Below the pieces are notes generated by a model, which was given only the letters and a program-made list of their open reading frames with translations, was not told the DNA's origin and made no database searches. From Splendidivirga corallicola (lineage in GTDB: Bacteria > Bacteroidota > Bacteroidia > Cytophagales > Cyclobacteriaceae), in assembly GCA_030442035.1 (NCBI GenBank), contig JAUJEA010000003.1, forward strand, positions 186,001 to 250,000: a stretch of DNA of 64,000 nucleotides, given 5' to 3'. Both the position numbers and the translations under genes were made by a program. Position 1 is the stretch's first letter; each line of letters opens with the position of its first letter. Positions 17,299 to 26,105 of this stretch are shown here, piece by piece.

Positions 17299-18462
17299 TC
17301 ACGTCAGTCTACCATAAATATTGATGAGATTTCTATAGTTAATTTCCGGAGTATATTTTTTAATATAAGTTGCTCTGGCATTTTCATAGAGATGTCGGAA
17401 TTTTTGATTCTCACTTATAAAATTTCCTATCTTCTGTCCAAGATCTTTGAAATCAGATGTTCTAAAATGAATGCCATTGATCTGATTCTCCACAATTTGA
17501 TTTATATTACCAATATCAGAAGAAATTACGGGTGTGCCAGTCGAAAATGCCTCTAAAATTGTTATTGGCAATCCCTCATAACTGATAGAAGGGAAAACTA
17601 AGGCCAGGCTCGATTTCAGTTTTTGTTTAATGAAATCCCTATCCTGATAGCCATGATATACTATATTTGAATTGCTATTAATGTATTTTCTAACATCGTC
17701 TTCCATTGGACCGTCTCCAATAATTTCCAATTTAAAATTCCCAACTTCTGTAGCCTTCAAAAGAATGTCTATACCTTTTTCCTTTGACAATCGTCCTACG
17801 AAAAGGAAATAATTTTCTCTATCATTGGGATCACTATAACCCAAATCATCAACACTATTGGGTTTGACAACAATTTTGTTTGGATCCAGTTTCAATGAAG
17901 ACTCCACAAATTTCCTTTTGGTAAATTCGGTCATTGTAACAAAAGTATCCACTTTACGTTTCCAGGTCCCAAGCAATTTGTGCATACTGGTTACAAGAGT
18001 CAGCTGTGTTGTTTGCAGTGTCGAATTTCGATGACATTTATATTTAATACCTGAAAACGGTAGGATTTTGCCTATACAAATTTCACAGGTAGAAGCATTG
18101 CGAAGCAGCAGGGCTCCTGAACAAATCAACCGATAGTTGTGTAAAGTGACTACTACAGGTATTGAATACTTCTTGGCTACATAAAGAATAGAAGGTGATA
18201 CTAAATAGAATATGTTGTGGACATGAATAATATCTGGTTTGAAACTTTTGATTCTATTTTCTAGAATTAGTCCTGAAGATTTATTGTAGGCCATTTGCAA
18301 GCCTGCCTTCACTTTTTTTAGGGTAGAGTTTAATTCATTATTATCAAAAATAAGTTGATCAACAACGTGATCATTTCGTTTTAGTAGATCTGCTTCCTCA
18401 CTAAAAACTTTATCCTCGCCACCCAAATATTGATATTTATTATGAACAAGCAGAACTCTCAT
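17299..18462 (-). CDS. GT4-family glycosyltransferase
   Basis: Started at the ATG at 18462 (MRVLLVHNKYQYLGGEDKV) the protein has 387 residues. It shows the GT-B fold of retaining GT4 transferases: the N-terminal domain with LGGEDKVF and DIIHVHNIF, then FVGRLSKEKGIDILL, LEIIGDGPMEDDV, and the donor-site EAFSTGTPVISSDIGN preceded by FPSISYEGLPITILE (the E-x7-E motif). A cysteine cluster (CSGALLLRNASTCEICIGKI, then CHRNS) is present in the acceptor domain, as in some GT4 members. It would add one sugar to the polysaccharide repeat unit on the cytoplasmic face. A longer frame to 18516 is not supported. Confidence 0.88.
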   Translation of the reverse strand: MRVLLVHNKYQYLGGEDKVFSEEADLLKRNDHVVDQLIFDNNELNSTLKKVKAGLQMAYNKSSGLILENRIKSFKPDIIHVHNIFYLVSPSILYVAKKYSIPVVVTLHNYRLICSGALLLRNASTCEICIGKILPFSGIKYKCHRNSTLQTTQLTLVTSMHKLLGTWKRKVDTFVTMTEFTKRKFVESSLKLDPNKIVVKPNSVDDLGYSDPNDRENYFLFVGRLSKEKGIDILLKATEVGNFKLEIIGDGPMEDDVRKYINSNSNIVYHGYQDRDFIKQKLKSSLALVFPSISYEGLPITILEAFSTGTPVISSDIGNINQIVENQINGIHFRTSDFKDLGQKIGNFISENQKFRHLYENARATYIKKYTPEINYRNLINIYGRLT

Positions 18463-18554
18463 TTTAAAAATGCCAACCCTAAATTTTTTGGTGAATATAA
18501 GATTGAATTGCAACAATAAAAAATATCATCAGTTGCAAACATGAATGATCCCCA

Positions 18555-19685
18555 TCAAGAAAAATCTTTATTAACTGAAGAGGCTATCCTTTTAAAAAAA
18601 TCTACCTTCTTGGCTTCCCAGATCCCGACATCAATATACTCCTCCACCTCAGAAGCACTCAACCTCTTACCTTTCATTCGTCCTATAAAATCGAGCACCT
18701 TGTCCTTATGACGACTCAGAGCCCCTTCTTCGTTAGGAACCTGTAGAATAAATTCTGGCAACTTTTTTCCAACAAATGCGGTATCCTGATGTCCATTGAT
18801 AACCGGAAGGCCAAATGCCAGGTATTCTCGTACTTTCAAACTGCAGGCTTCAGTCATATTTTTTCTATGGAGCCCCATGACACCTAACCCAATATCCGAG
18901 GCACACATGATTCTTTGATATTCATCCCTTTTCTTGAATCCGTGGAATCTAACATTTGAGGGCACCGAATTAAAAGAATTCTCAAGACCAATTATTTCAA
19001 AATCAAGACTTTCAGTGGTCAATTCAGCTAACTTAATTATCTCATCTACACCATGCCATTTCTGATCGGGAGATCCTATGAATACCAATTTGGCTCTGGC
19101 ATTGTCATTTACATGATTACATTGAAAATCCTTTAATCGAATACTATTAGGGATAACCATAACAGGCTTATTTGTTTTCTGAATTTCAGAAGATTTAGCC
19201 AGTTCGTAGGTCACACAAATGAAACCAGCAGCTTTACTATAATATTTTGAAATTAGTGGTTTTAAGTAAAAAAATCTGGCCCTTGCTTTAAAGTTCTCAT
19301 TAGATCGTAAACTCAATTCTGCAGCTTCGTTGGTATTCAACTCAACGATTGTTGGATAGCTATCCATAATTTTTCCAAGCAATGGCTGATAAGTCTCCGA
19401 TCGAAGGTAAATCATATCTGGGGCAAAATCCTTAAGAGCGTCTATTACTTTTTTATAGGCCCTTGAAACACTAAGAAACTCATTGATCAGATTTTGTGAG
19501 GCTCTTCTTTCAAAATAGGAAATAGGAACTGCTACAGGGTGTTTGAGTTTCGAATCAGATTTGGAAACACAAAAAATCCGAACCTCACATTCATGTTTGC
19601 TCCATTCAGCTACCTGAGTTAAGACTTTTTTAACAACACCATCTTCAAGCCCCAAGTCCCAGGACAACAGATAAGCTATTTTCAT
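18555..19685 (-). CDS. GT4-like glycosyltransferase
   Basis: The 376-residue protein is a GT-B-fold glycosyltransferase of GT4 type. Features are MKIAYLLSWDLGLEDGVVKKV at the N-terminus, a PDMIYLRSETY strand, VIPNSIRLKDF, KLVFIGSPDQKWHGVDEIIK, and the C-terminal CSLKVREYLAFGLPVINGHQDTAF. The usual E-x7-E donor motif is weak, with KVREYLAFGLPV in its place. It starts 11 bases after the stop of the beta-helix lipoprotein gene and ends about 90 bases before the next transferase. Probably it adds one sugar of the repeat unit. Confidence 0.82.
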   Translation of the reverse strand: MKIAYLLSWDLGLEDGVVKKVLTQVAEWSKHECEVRIFCVSKSDSKLKHPVAVPISYFERRASQNLINEFLSVSRAYKKVIDALKDFAPDMIYLRSETYQPLLGKIMDSYPTIVELNTNEAAELSLRSNENFKARARFFYLKPLISKYYSKAAGFICVTYELAKSSEIQKTNKPVMVIPNSIRLKDFQCNHVNDNARAKLVFIGSPDQKWHGVDEIIKLAELTTESLDFEIIGLENSFNSVPSNVRFHGFKKRDEYQRIMCASDIGLGVMGLHRKNMTEACSLKVREYLAFGLPVINGHQDTAFVGKKLPEFILQVPNEEGALSRHKDKVLDFIGRMKGKRLSASEVEEYIDVGIWEAKKVDFFKRIASSVNKDFS

Positions 19686-19696
19686 TCAGGAATAAT

Positions 19697-20782
19697 TTAT
19701 TCGACAAATCGTCTCTCTGGCCCAAAATAATTGTTGCTTACAAATTTATTCAAATCTCCGAGAATAAGTGCTTTTTCTGGTGAGTCATGTAAAAACCAGT
19801 TCTCATTTACCCATACTCCTGAATCTGGATTTCCTCTTATATTAATGGCCACGAAATCTTTGCTATAGAAAGTATTGTACTTCACATAAATTTCGTCTCC
19901 AGCTACCCATTTTTTACCACTGGGACAGTTTTTGGCTTCTCCACAGCCGTGCATATCAAAGCTATGGGTATAAGTTTCATTTTTTAAACAAACGTTTAAC
20001 ACAGCCGAGTAGGAGGTTCCTGGAATTCCTGTTCCTGCAATACTATGTTTGTTAAAATCAAACAAATTGGCTACTATGCTGGATTTGGAACCGTCATGAA
20101 CAACTCCATAGCCTAATCCGGTCCTTCGACAATGATGGATATAATTATGATGAATTGAAATATCAAACGATTGATCAAATAGTGCAATCCCTGCGTGAGA
20201 CCATGAGGCTATCTCACAATTATCAATTTCTACATCGCTTGCTCCTGAACATTGAATTCCTCTGGAATTGGGTAATTCATATGCCGATGATCTATGTTGA
20301 TTGTCCGGCCCGAATATTCTAAGACCAGTGATTCTTACCTTACTACCTTCGATTAAGAAAAGTGGTTTGGTGTTTAGATCTTGTGTATATAAAACAGCTC
20401 CTTCTGACCCATTATGTCCCCGATCACTTGCTAGAATTACACCATCTGGGATCCTTAGGTTTCTCAGCCCACTCAAATCAATTCTTGCTCTTCCCTTTAC
20501 ATAAATTACCTCTCCCTGCTTGGCAATGTGCAATGCATTCAACAACTCTCCGCGGGTACTTACATTATATGTCCCGTTATGAATTATATCGGAATAAGGA
20601 AAGCCTTTAAATCCACCACCTATTCTGTCCTCCGTAAAATTGTTTTCTTCGCTCCAAGAATTAATTATAGCTTTTTCAATATAATCATTAGGGTACACTT
20701 CCTCATCAGACCCCTTGTCACAAGAAAGAGCAAACAGTAAGAATACAAAAGCTAAAGTTTTTCTAAAATATTTTAGAGCCAT
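19697..20782 (-). CDS. Surface lipoprotein with right-handed beta-helix (pectate-lyase-like) fold
   Basis: The 361-residue protein has a lipoprotein signal ending LLFALSC (Cys21), followed by the acidic DKGSDEE typical of Bacteroidota surface lipoproteins. The rest is a right-handed parallel beta-helix, visible as repeated N-rich rungs: VRITGLRIFGP, VEIDNCEIAS, ISIHHNYIHHC, SIVANLFDFN, IYVKYNTFYS, VWVNENWFL. An early region (TRGELLNALHIAKQGEVIYVKGRARIDLSG) and the order 'SHAGIALFDQS...IHHNYIHHCRRTGLGYG' resemble pectate-lyase and epimerase families. It lies within the polysaccharide operon, so it may cut, epimerise or bind the exported uronate-containing polymer. No catalytic residues can be named safely. 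The divergent Asp-rich lipoprotein gene begins 211 bases away. Confidence 0.75.
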   Translation of the reverse strand: MALKYFRKTLAFVFLLFALSCDKGSDEEVYPNDYIEKAIINSWSEENNFTEDRIGGGFKGFPYSDIIHNGTYNVSTRGELLNALHIAKQGEVIYVKGRARIDLSGLRNLRIPDGVILASDRGHNGSEGAVLYTQDLNTKPLFLIEGSKVRITGLRIFGPDNQHRSSAYELPNSRGIQCSGASDVEIDNCEIASWSHAGIALFDQSFDISIHHNYIHHCRRTGLGYGVVHDGSKSSIVANLFDFNKHSIAGTGIPGTSYSAVLNVCLKNETYTHSFDMHGCGEAKNCPSGKKWVAGDEIYVKYNTFYSKDFVAINIRGNPDSGVWVNENWFLHDSPEKALILGDLNKFVSNNYFGPERRFVE

Positions 20783-20993
20783 GGCAAATCGATTTTAGCA
20801 TTCAGTTCTCCCAAATATGTTGCTATATTGGGGGGAAAATTTGAACTTTAAAATCAGAAATTTAATCATTTCTTACTTGACTATTTCGATCAATTTTGAG
20901 AGAAATAAAAAAATTTGAATATTAAATATAACAAAATTTATGCGAATTGGCGATTTTTTTCGTTATCATTTTTTGTATTCTTCTACCAAACTC

Positions 20994-22676
20994 ATGTATT
21001 CTAAAAGAATTTTCCTATCAATTCTTTTGATGTTATTAATCCAAACAAGTTGTACTTATCTCTCTGAGGAATTGGAACAAGTTAAGAAACAAAATCCTTT
21101 TTTAACATTATTAGGTAGAAAAATTGAATTAGACCAAGAACTCGTTGAAATTGTCAAAAACAGTGAGGTTGGCAAAAAACACGTTTTTGATACTGATGGG
21201 GATGAAAAAATCGATGTCATATATTTTATCGATACTGCTAAAAGACATGGTGTAGAAAAACAACCGTTAATTGTTAAAATCATTGATGAGGACGGTGATA
21301 TGTCAGATACCATGGAAGGAGATAAAGACAGTGATTTGTACATCGCAGACTGGTTTGGTGACGGTTCTATTGACAGAGTTATAGATTATTATGATGAGGA
21401 TGCGGATCAGGATGTGGATGAACAATATCTATATTTTTTGAGGGAACAAGATATTTTTGTGACTTGGGTTAAAGACTATGGGGACGATAACCGGCTTTGG
21501 TATGATGTAAACTATGAGTATCAACAGAATTTGTCGCAATGGAAAAGTGATTTCAATGGGGACGAGATGTTCGTATTTAGCTTCAGATATGATTCGAAAG
21601 AAAAAAGACTGATCCCTGAGTTTGAAACTGCATTCTCATTCTATGATCCTGATTCCGATAATTATTCTGAGGAAGTAATCCGGCTTTCCGGAGCTGGGAA
21701 TCACTATAAGGATGTTAGGTACAGCTTGGATTTAGATAATGATAACGAAAGTAACTCTCCGATATTCCATGATTATGATCTATCAATTTCAGGGATTGGT
21801 TCCATAACGCTTCCTGGCTCTTATAGCAGACAACTAAGAATTAGGGATTTTGAAACAGATCCAATAGCAAGGTGGGAAGAAATGCCAGCGTTGGTCAAAA
21901 CAAGTTCGTGGGAAAAATTGCATCTCACCTGGGATGAAAATGACAATAATATCGACCCTTGGCTTAAATCCAGTAACAATGAAAGGTGGGAGGGCGTGAT
22001 CAATGCAGCGAACGATCTATTTCCGGCTGTGGGGGGGCCTCCATCAAGTCCATTCAACAAAAGAAATGAAGTTGATATGGATGCTTCAGGGAAAATGCAA
22101 TTTTATTTTTCGCCTGTTGACCAACGTCTCCATCTTTTTGGAGCAGAAACAGGTTGGATTAAGGTTGATTTTGACAACATCGATAGGTTAAACATGGAAA
22201 TCAGAATGGAGGACAGCGATGGCGATGGTTTCTTTGACAAATGGCTTTATGATCTTAATGGAAATAGTGTGGTCGATTATACTATTGAATCCTCTCTGGT
22301 TCCAAGTCAGTTGTATCCAATGGATTACACCACTCTGCATAGCATATATTTGGAACAGCTGCATCATACTCTGAGTCTAAATAATGAAATCATAGCTAAG
22401 CTTAAAATAATATTGATGAAACAGGAACCAAACTTTTCAATTGACATTATTGAAAGCTATTATAACAAGGATCTTGTTAAGTATGGTGCCTCTTATGGCC
22501 TGGGAACCAAAATACGGAATAGCATTGAAGGTCAGAGATACTATACTGACCTTATCAGAATTAGATATTGGAAGAGATTTCTGGATTCTGGGCTAACAAA
22601 TACAAATGTACTGCAGACAGAATACAATCAAGGCAATTTGGACACAGTTAATAATTTACTAGAGGACTTTCTATAA
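20994..22676 (+). CDS. Asp-rich lipoprotein with calcium-loop (EF-hand/dockerin-like) motifs
   Basis: Started at the ATG at 20994 the protein has 560 residues with a lipoprotein-like signal (MYSKRIFLSILLMLLIQTSC). It carries at least five DxDxD-type loops: DTDGDEKID, DEDGDMSDT, DEDADQDVDEQ, DLDNDNES and DSDGDGFFDKWLYDLNGN, the last being an almost classical paired calcium loop. Between them is a conserved-looking segment KMQFYFSPVDQRLHLFGAETG. The last ~120 residues are helical and lack the loops. I do not know the family. It is the only rightward gene inside the leftward polysaccharide cluster; it diverges from the beta-helix lipoprotein gene and ends 7 bases from the stop of wbpI. A surface role in calcium-dependent polymer binding or processing is inference only. 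A longer frame to 20940 puts 18 residues before the signal and is less likely. Confidence 0.72.
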   Translation: MYSKRIFLSILLMLLIQTSCTYLSEELEQVKKQNPFLTLLGRKIELDQELVEIVKNSEVGKKHVFDTDGDEKIDVIYFIDTAKRHGVEKQPLIVKIIDEDGDMSDTMEGDKDSDLYIADWFGDGSIDRVIDYYDEDADQDVDEQYLYFLREQDIFVTWVKDYGDDNRLWYDVNYEYQQNLSQWKSDFNGDEMFVFSFRYDSKEKRLIPEFETAFSFYDPDSDNYSEEVIRLSGAGNHYKDVRYSLDLDNDNESNSPIFHDYDLSISGIGSITLPGSYSRQLRIRDFETDPIARWEEMPALVKTSSWEKLHLTWDENDNNIDPWLKSSNNERWEGVINAANDLFPAVGGPPSSPFNKRNEVDMDASGKMQFYFSPVDQRLHLFGAETGWIKVDFDNIDRLNMEIRMEDSDGDGFFDKWLYDLNGNSVVDYTIESSLVPSQLYPMDYTTLHSIYLEQLHHTLSLNNEIIAKLKIILMKQEPNFSIDIIESYYNKDLVKYGASYGLGTKIRNSIEGQRYYTDLIRIRYWKRFLDSGLTNTNVLQTEYNQGNLDTVNNLLEDFL

Positions 22677-22683
22677 TAAAGAA

Positions 22684-23775
22684 TTATTCAGGAGTCATTA
22701 TAAGATTTGTTTTCAAGAGATTGTTAACAATTACTTCACTTGCTCTACCTCCCCCGTACAAATCATTTTCTTTCTTAAACTCTTTTTTGATCATTTTGGA
22801 ATAAGCATGGTAAATTTTTTCAGGATCGCTTCCTACAAGAATATTGTAGCCATACTCAATCAATTCAACCCACTCAGTTTCTTCTCTAAGTGTGATACAG
22901 TTTTTATTGAAAAAATATGCCTCTTTTTGAAGTCCGCCACTATCAGTCATAACCAAGCTACAATGCTTCAAAAGTTGTATCATGTCGAGGTAGCCAACAG
23001 GATCTATAATGTCAAATTCTGCTGAAATATTATTCCTCTGAAGAATTTTAAGTGTTCTGGGATGCAGAGGTAATACTACACTTATCTCTCTATTAATCTT
23101 ATTCAGTGTTTCTACTATATTCCTTAACTTGGATCTGTTATCTGTATTTTCTGCTCTGTGAATGGTACAAAGAATGAAATCTTTTTTGTCTAGCTTCTTT
23201 AGTATACCGGATTTTTCCTCTGAACTTTTAGAATAAAAAATCGCGGCGTCCTGCATAACATCCCCATTGACCACAACATTACAATCATAATTTTTGAACC
23301 CTTCATTAACTAAATTTTGGTATGCTACTTGAGTTGGGCAAAACAAAATATCGGAAATCCGATCAGTGAGAATTCTGTTAATTTCTTCAGGCATATCCAT
23401 GTTGAAACTTCTTAACCCGGCCTCTATATGAACTACTTTTAATTTTAACTTCTTAGCGGCCAAAGCTCCCGCAATCGTTGAATTCGTATCACCGTAAACT
23501 AATACAAAATCAGGATGCTCCTTAATCAGGATTTCCTCTATTCCTTCCAACATTCTTCCAGTCATAGCGCCGTGTCCAACACTATTAATATCCAGGTTAT
23601 AATGAGGTCTTGGAATCTGAAGTTCTTCAAAAAAAATTTCAGACATATTCTCGTCAAAGTGCTGTCCGGTGTGTACTATAATTTCGGTAAGATCTTCATG
23701 CTTTGATATTTCCCTGCTAACAGCAGCTGCTTTTATAAATTGTGGTCTTGCGCCTATGATTGTTATTAGTTTCAT
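22684..23775 (-). CDS. wbpI: UDP-GlcNAc/UDP-GlcNAc3NAcA 2-epimerase (WbpI type)
   Basis: This 363-residue protein is a non-hydrolysing UDP-sugar 2-epimerase: GARPQFIKAA, VHTGQHFDENMSEIFF, VYGDTNSTIAGALAA, HIEAGLRSFNMDMPEEINRI, LHPRTLKIL, TDSGGLQKEAYFF and the terminal LYGGGRAS. The family includes WecB (UDP-GlcNAc to UDP-ManNAc) and WbpI/WlbD (UDP-GlcNAc3NAcA to UDP-ManNAc3NAcA). Details such as IIVHTGQHFDxNMSEIFFE and the ending LYGGG fit WbpI as I remember it, and the same cluster holds wbpB, wbpD and wbpE, so I favour WbpI. It works in the cytoplasm and supplies the activated uronic acid for the glycosyltransferases. Confidence 0.88.
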   Translation of the reverse strand: MKLITIIGARPQFIKAAAVSREISKHEDLTEIIVHTGQHFDENMSEIFFEELQIPRPHYNLDINSVGHGAMTGRMLEGIEEILIKEHPDFVLVYGDTNSTIAGALAAKKLKLKVVHIEAGLRSFNMDMPEEINRILTDRISDILFCPTQVAYQNLVNEGFKNYDCNVVVNGDVMQDAAIFYSKSSEEKSGILKKLDKKDFILCTIHRAENTDNRSKLRNIVETLNKINREISVVLPLHPRTLKILQRNNISAEFDIIDPVGYLDMIQLLKHCSLVMTDSGGLQKEAYFFNKNCITLREETEWVELIEYGYNILVGSDPEKIYHAYSKMIKKEFKKENDLYGGGRASEVIVNNLLKTNLIMTPE

Positions 23776-23792
23776 ACAAAAATTAATTTTGA

Positions 23793-24941
23793 TCAGTTAA
23801 ACATTTTGCTGTACACGCTCAATAAATTTTGTTCCTCCAAATCCCATCCTATAAGCTCTCTCGTGTCAGTTGCTCTTAATTGTTTTTTCTTTATATCCTC
23901 TTTGTTTAAACTTTGTATTACATCTCTGAAAGCTTCTTCGTTTACTTCTGCCTTCCATCCACAATCATACTTATCGAGGAACCTAGATATGTCCGGGAAA
24001 TTACTAGCTAATACTGGAATCCCACTGATAGCGTATTCGAACAATTTATTGGGTGAGCAATAATAGTGATTAAGACAGGTATTTTCATATGGCAAAAGCC
24101 CAACATCGGCACTACTAGCATATTTAGGCACTTCAGATGGTGGCACGGCCTGCATAAGGAATACATTTGAATGTGTTTCACTTATTTCCTTTATTTTTTC
24201 CTGAAGTAAGCCAAATCCCATAAAGATTAAAACGTGGTCCATGGAGAGCTTTTTAAATATGTTCAAGATTATTTCAATTCCGCGTCCATATGAAAATGCT
24301 CCCTGAAATAAAAATACTATCGAATTTTCAGGTATATTGAATTTATCTCTAAAAATAGTAGATCGTTCAAGTTTAACACTTCTGTCAAATGAAGGAATAT
24401 TACGAACCGTGGTAACATTTTCCAATCTGTATGTTTTTCGATACCATTCGGCAATTGATTCGCTTACCACAAAAATATGATCAACAGATCTAATGAGAAT
24501 TCTTTCCAGAAATTTCATGATGGCTCTGTCCAACCCCTTAAAGTAATGTCGTTCCGTTTCTAACTCATGCGTATCGTATATTAGCTTGCATTTGCGATTT
24601 AATAGTTTAATAAGAAAAGCAATATGCAGGTCCATAATACTATGGGAGTTAACCATGGCGACTTTCTTGCGAAAGCCAAAGTACCAGGTTACCTTAATCA
24701 TCCACTCTAAGTATCTGAGGTACCCTCTGAATTTTCCTTCTTTTAGTCCAAAAGTATGTAAGGGAACTCTCCAAACACTTCTTTTACTATCAATTTTCTC
24801 ATGTTCCGGCAAGTTGCCATCTCCCAGTGCAACTATCAAAATTTCATCAAAAATATTAAGACTGCTTATACTATTAGTCTCTTTGAGAATCCGACTTGCA
24901 TTGTGAAACCTACTAGGAGTTATGTGTATATTTCTTCTCAC
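23793..24941 (-). CDS. GT4-family glycosyltransferase
   Basis: The 382-residue GT-B protein begins MRRNIHITPSRFHNASRILKE. It contains VNSHSIMDLHIAFLIKLL and LIYDTHELETERHYFKG in the acceptor domain, FVVSESIAEWY, VTTVRNIPSF, IVFLFQGAFSYGRGIEII, and the donor-site stretch ADVGLLPYENTCLNHYYCSPNKLFEYAISGIPVLASNFPD (split around residues 295-335). The NKLFEYAISGIPV form of the donor motif is typical of transferases resembling WbpH/WbuB. It lies 17 bases before wbpI and 18 bases after the next transferase gene, clearly in one operon. The sugar transferred is unknown. Confidence 0.87.
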   Translation of the reverse strand: MRRNIHITPSRFHNASRILKETNSISSLNIFDEILIVALGDGNLPEHEKIDSKRSVWRVPLHTFGLKEGKFRGYLRYLEWMIKVTWYFGFRKKVAMVNSHSIMDLHIAFLIKLLNRKCKLIYDTHELETERHYFKGLDRAIMKFLERILIRSVDHIFVVSESIAEWYRKTYRLENVTTVRNIPSFDRSVKLERSTIFRDKFNIPENSIVFLFQGAFSYGRGIEIILNIFKKLSMDHVLIFMGFGLLQEKIKEISETHSNVFLMQAVPPSEVPKYASSADVGLLPYENTCLNHYYCSPNKLFEYAISGIPVLASNFPDISRFLDKYDCGWKAEVNEEAFRDVIQSLNKEDIKKKQLRATDTRELIGWDLEEQNLLSVYSKMFN

Positions 24942-24959
24942 TTATGATAATCTGCTTAA

Positions 24960-26105
24960 TTATTCCAATATGGATTTATAAATCTTATTCAGTTTTTTTG
25001 TAACAGCATCGACCGAAAAATTATCAATAACATGTTCTCGAATCAGATCCTTATTATAGGATTTCCTATATGATCTTTCAATGGCCTGCTTAAGGCTATC
25101 AATATTGATCTCACAAAGTTCACCAAGTTTCTCGTCTGTAAGAATCGACTCTGGCCCACCACATTTTGTAGCAATAATTGGAAGTCGACAACTCATAGCT
25201 TCTATAATGACAATTCCAAAAGTTTCAAACTCGCTTGATAGTACAAAACGATCAGAGTTTTGCATTAATTCTAAAACCTGTTCTTTATTTGCCAATCCAA
25301 ACAAATGCACTTGGTCATCCAATTTCTCTGATAATATAAGTTTTTCTAAATTCTTCCGTTCTTGCCCATCTCCCGCTATAATTAGCTGTACCGTTTTATC
25401 TGTTTTGAAGGCCTTAGAAAAAGCTTTGATTAACATTTCATGATTCTTCTTTTTATCTAAATATGCAACATTTAAAAAAGTAAATCGACCGTTCTTTTTT
25501 TTGTCAGATATCGGCTTGAAATAATTTGAATCGACTAGGTTAGGAATATACACAAAATCGCAGTTGAATTTGTCAGTGAGCAAATTCTTAAACTCGGAAC
25601 TAACTGCAATGTTGGTAGCACTATTTTGATATACTTTTTGTGCGTATTTTAAGTCCCTCTCAGAATATAAATTTCTTGCAAACCCTGTGGAATGTTCAGT
25701 AATTACATATGGAATCCCATATTTTTTTTTTATCCAAATTGCAAGATCACCTACATCAAAGGAATGCACATGAACAACATTTGGGAATCCATTGTCTCTG
25801 ACATATTTTTTAAAGAGGTATTTTCCAATAGAAAGGCGAAGAAACTTAGTGAAAACGTAGCTTTTGGTTATTGTCGGAAATTGGAATGCTTTGGTAAATA
25901 CCTGATTTTCATATGAATTGGCTATTTGAAATTGAAAGTGAGAAATTTTAACAAAAAGTCGAATTGGCATTGGAAGTGTAGCGATTACACCCACCTTCTC
26001 ACAAATGTTGGTAACTGACTCAGCTTGTTCCTTGAAAAATGATCCACTAGTTTTTCTGTAGAAGTTGTTTGGATATCTTGTCGGCAGTAAAAGCACATGC
26101 ATCAA
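24960..26105 (-). CDS. GT4-family glycosyltransferase
   Basis: The 381-residue protein has clear GT4 motifs: the N-terminal MHVLLLPTRYPNNFYRKTSGSF, VVHVHSFDVGDLAIWIKKKY, IPYVITEHSTGFARN, VYIPNLVDSNYF, FLNVAYLDKKKNHEMLIKAF, LIIAGDGQERKNLEKL, and SSEFETFGIVIIEAMSCRLPIIATKCGGPESI, which contains the E-x7-E donor site. The start codon overlaps the stop of the flippase gene by four bases, so translation is coupled. It probably adds a sugar of the repeat unit on the cytoplasmic leaflet. Confidence 0.9.
   Translation of the reverse strand: MMHVLLLPTRYPNNFYRKTSGSFFKEQAESVTNICEKVGVIATLPMPIRLFVKISHFQFQIANSYENQVFTKAFQFPTITKSYVFTKFLRLSIGKYLFKKYVRDNGFPNVVHVHSFDVGDLAIWIKKKYGIPYVITEHSTGFARNLYSERDLKYAQKVYQNSATNIAVSSEFKNLLTDKFNCDFVYIPNLVDSNYFKPISDKKKNGRFTFLNVAYLDKKKNHEMLIKAFSKAFKTDKTVQLIIAGDGQERKNLEKLILSEKLDDQVHLFGLANKEQVLELMQNSDRFVLSSEFETFGIVIIEAMSCRLPIIATKCGGPESILTDEKLGELCEINIDSLKQAIERSYRKSYNKDLIREHVIDNFSVDAVTKKLNKIYKSILE

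Noticed and set aside
20809..20835. Near-palindrome CCCAAATAT...TATATTGGGG between the two divergent lipoprotein genes
   Set aside because: The arms do not align without a shift of one base, and no promoter was found next to it; too weak to call an operator.
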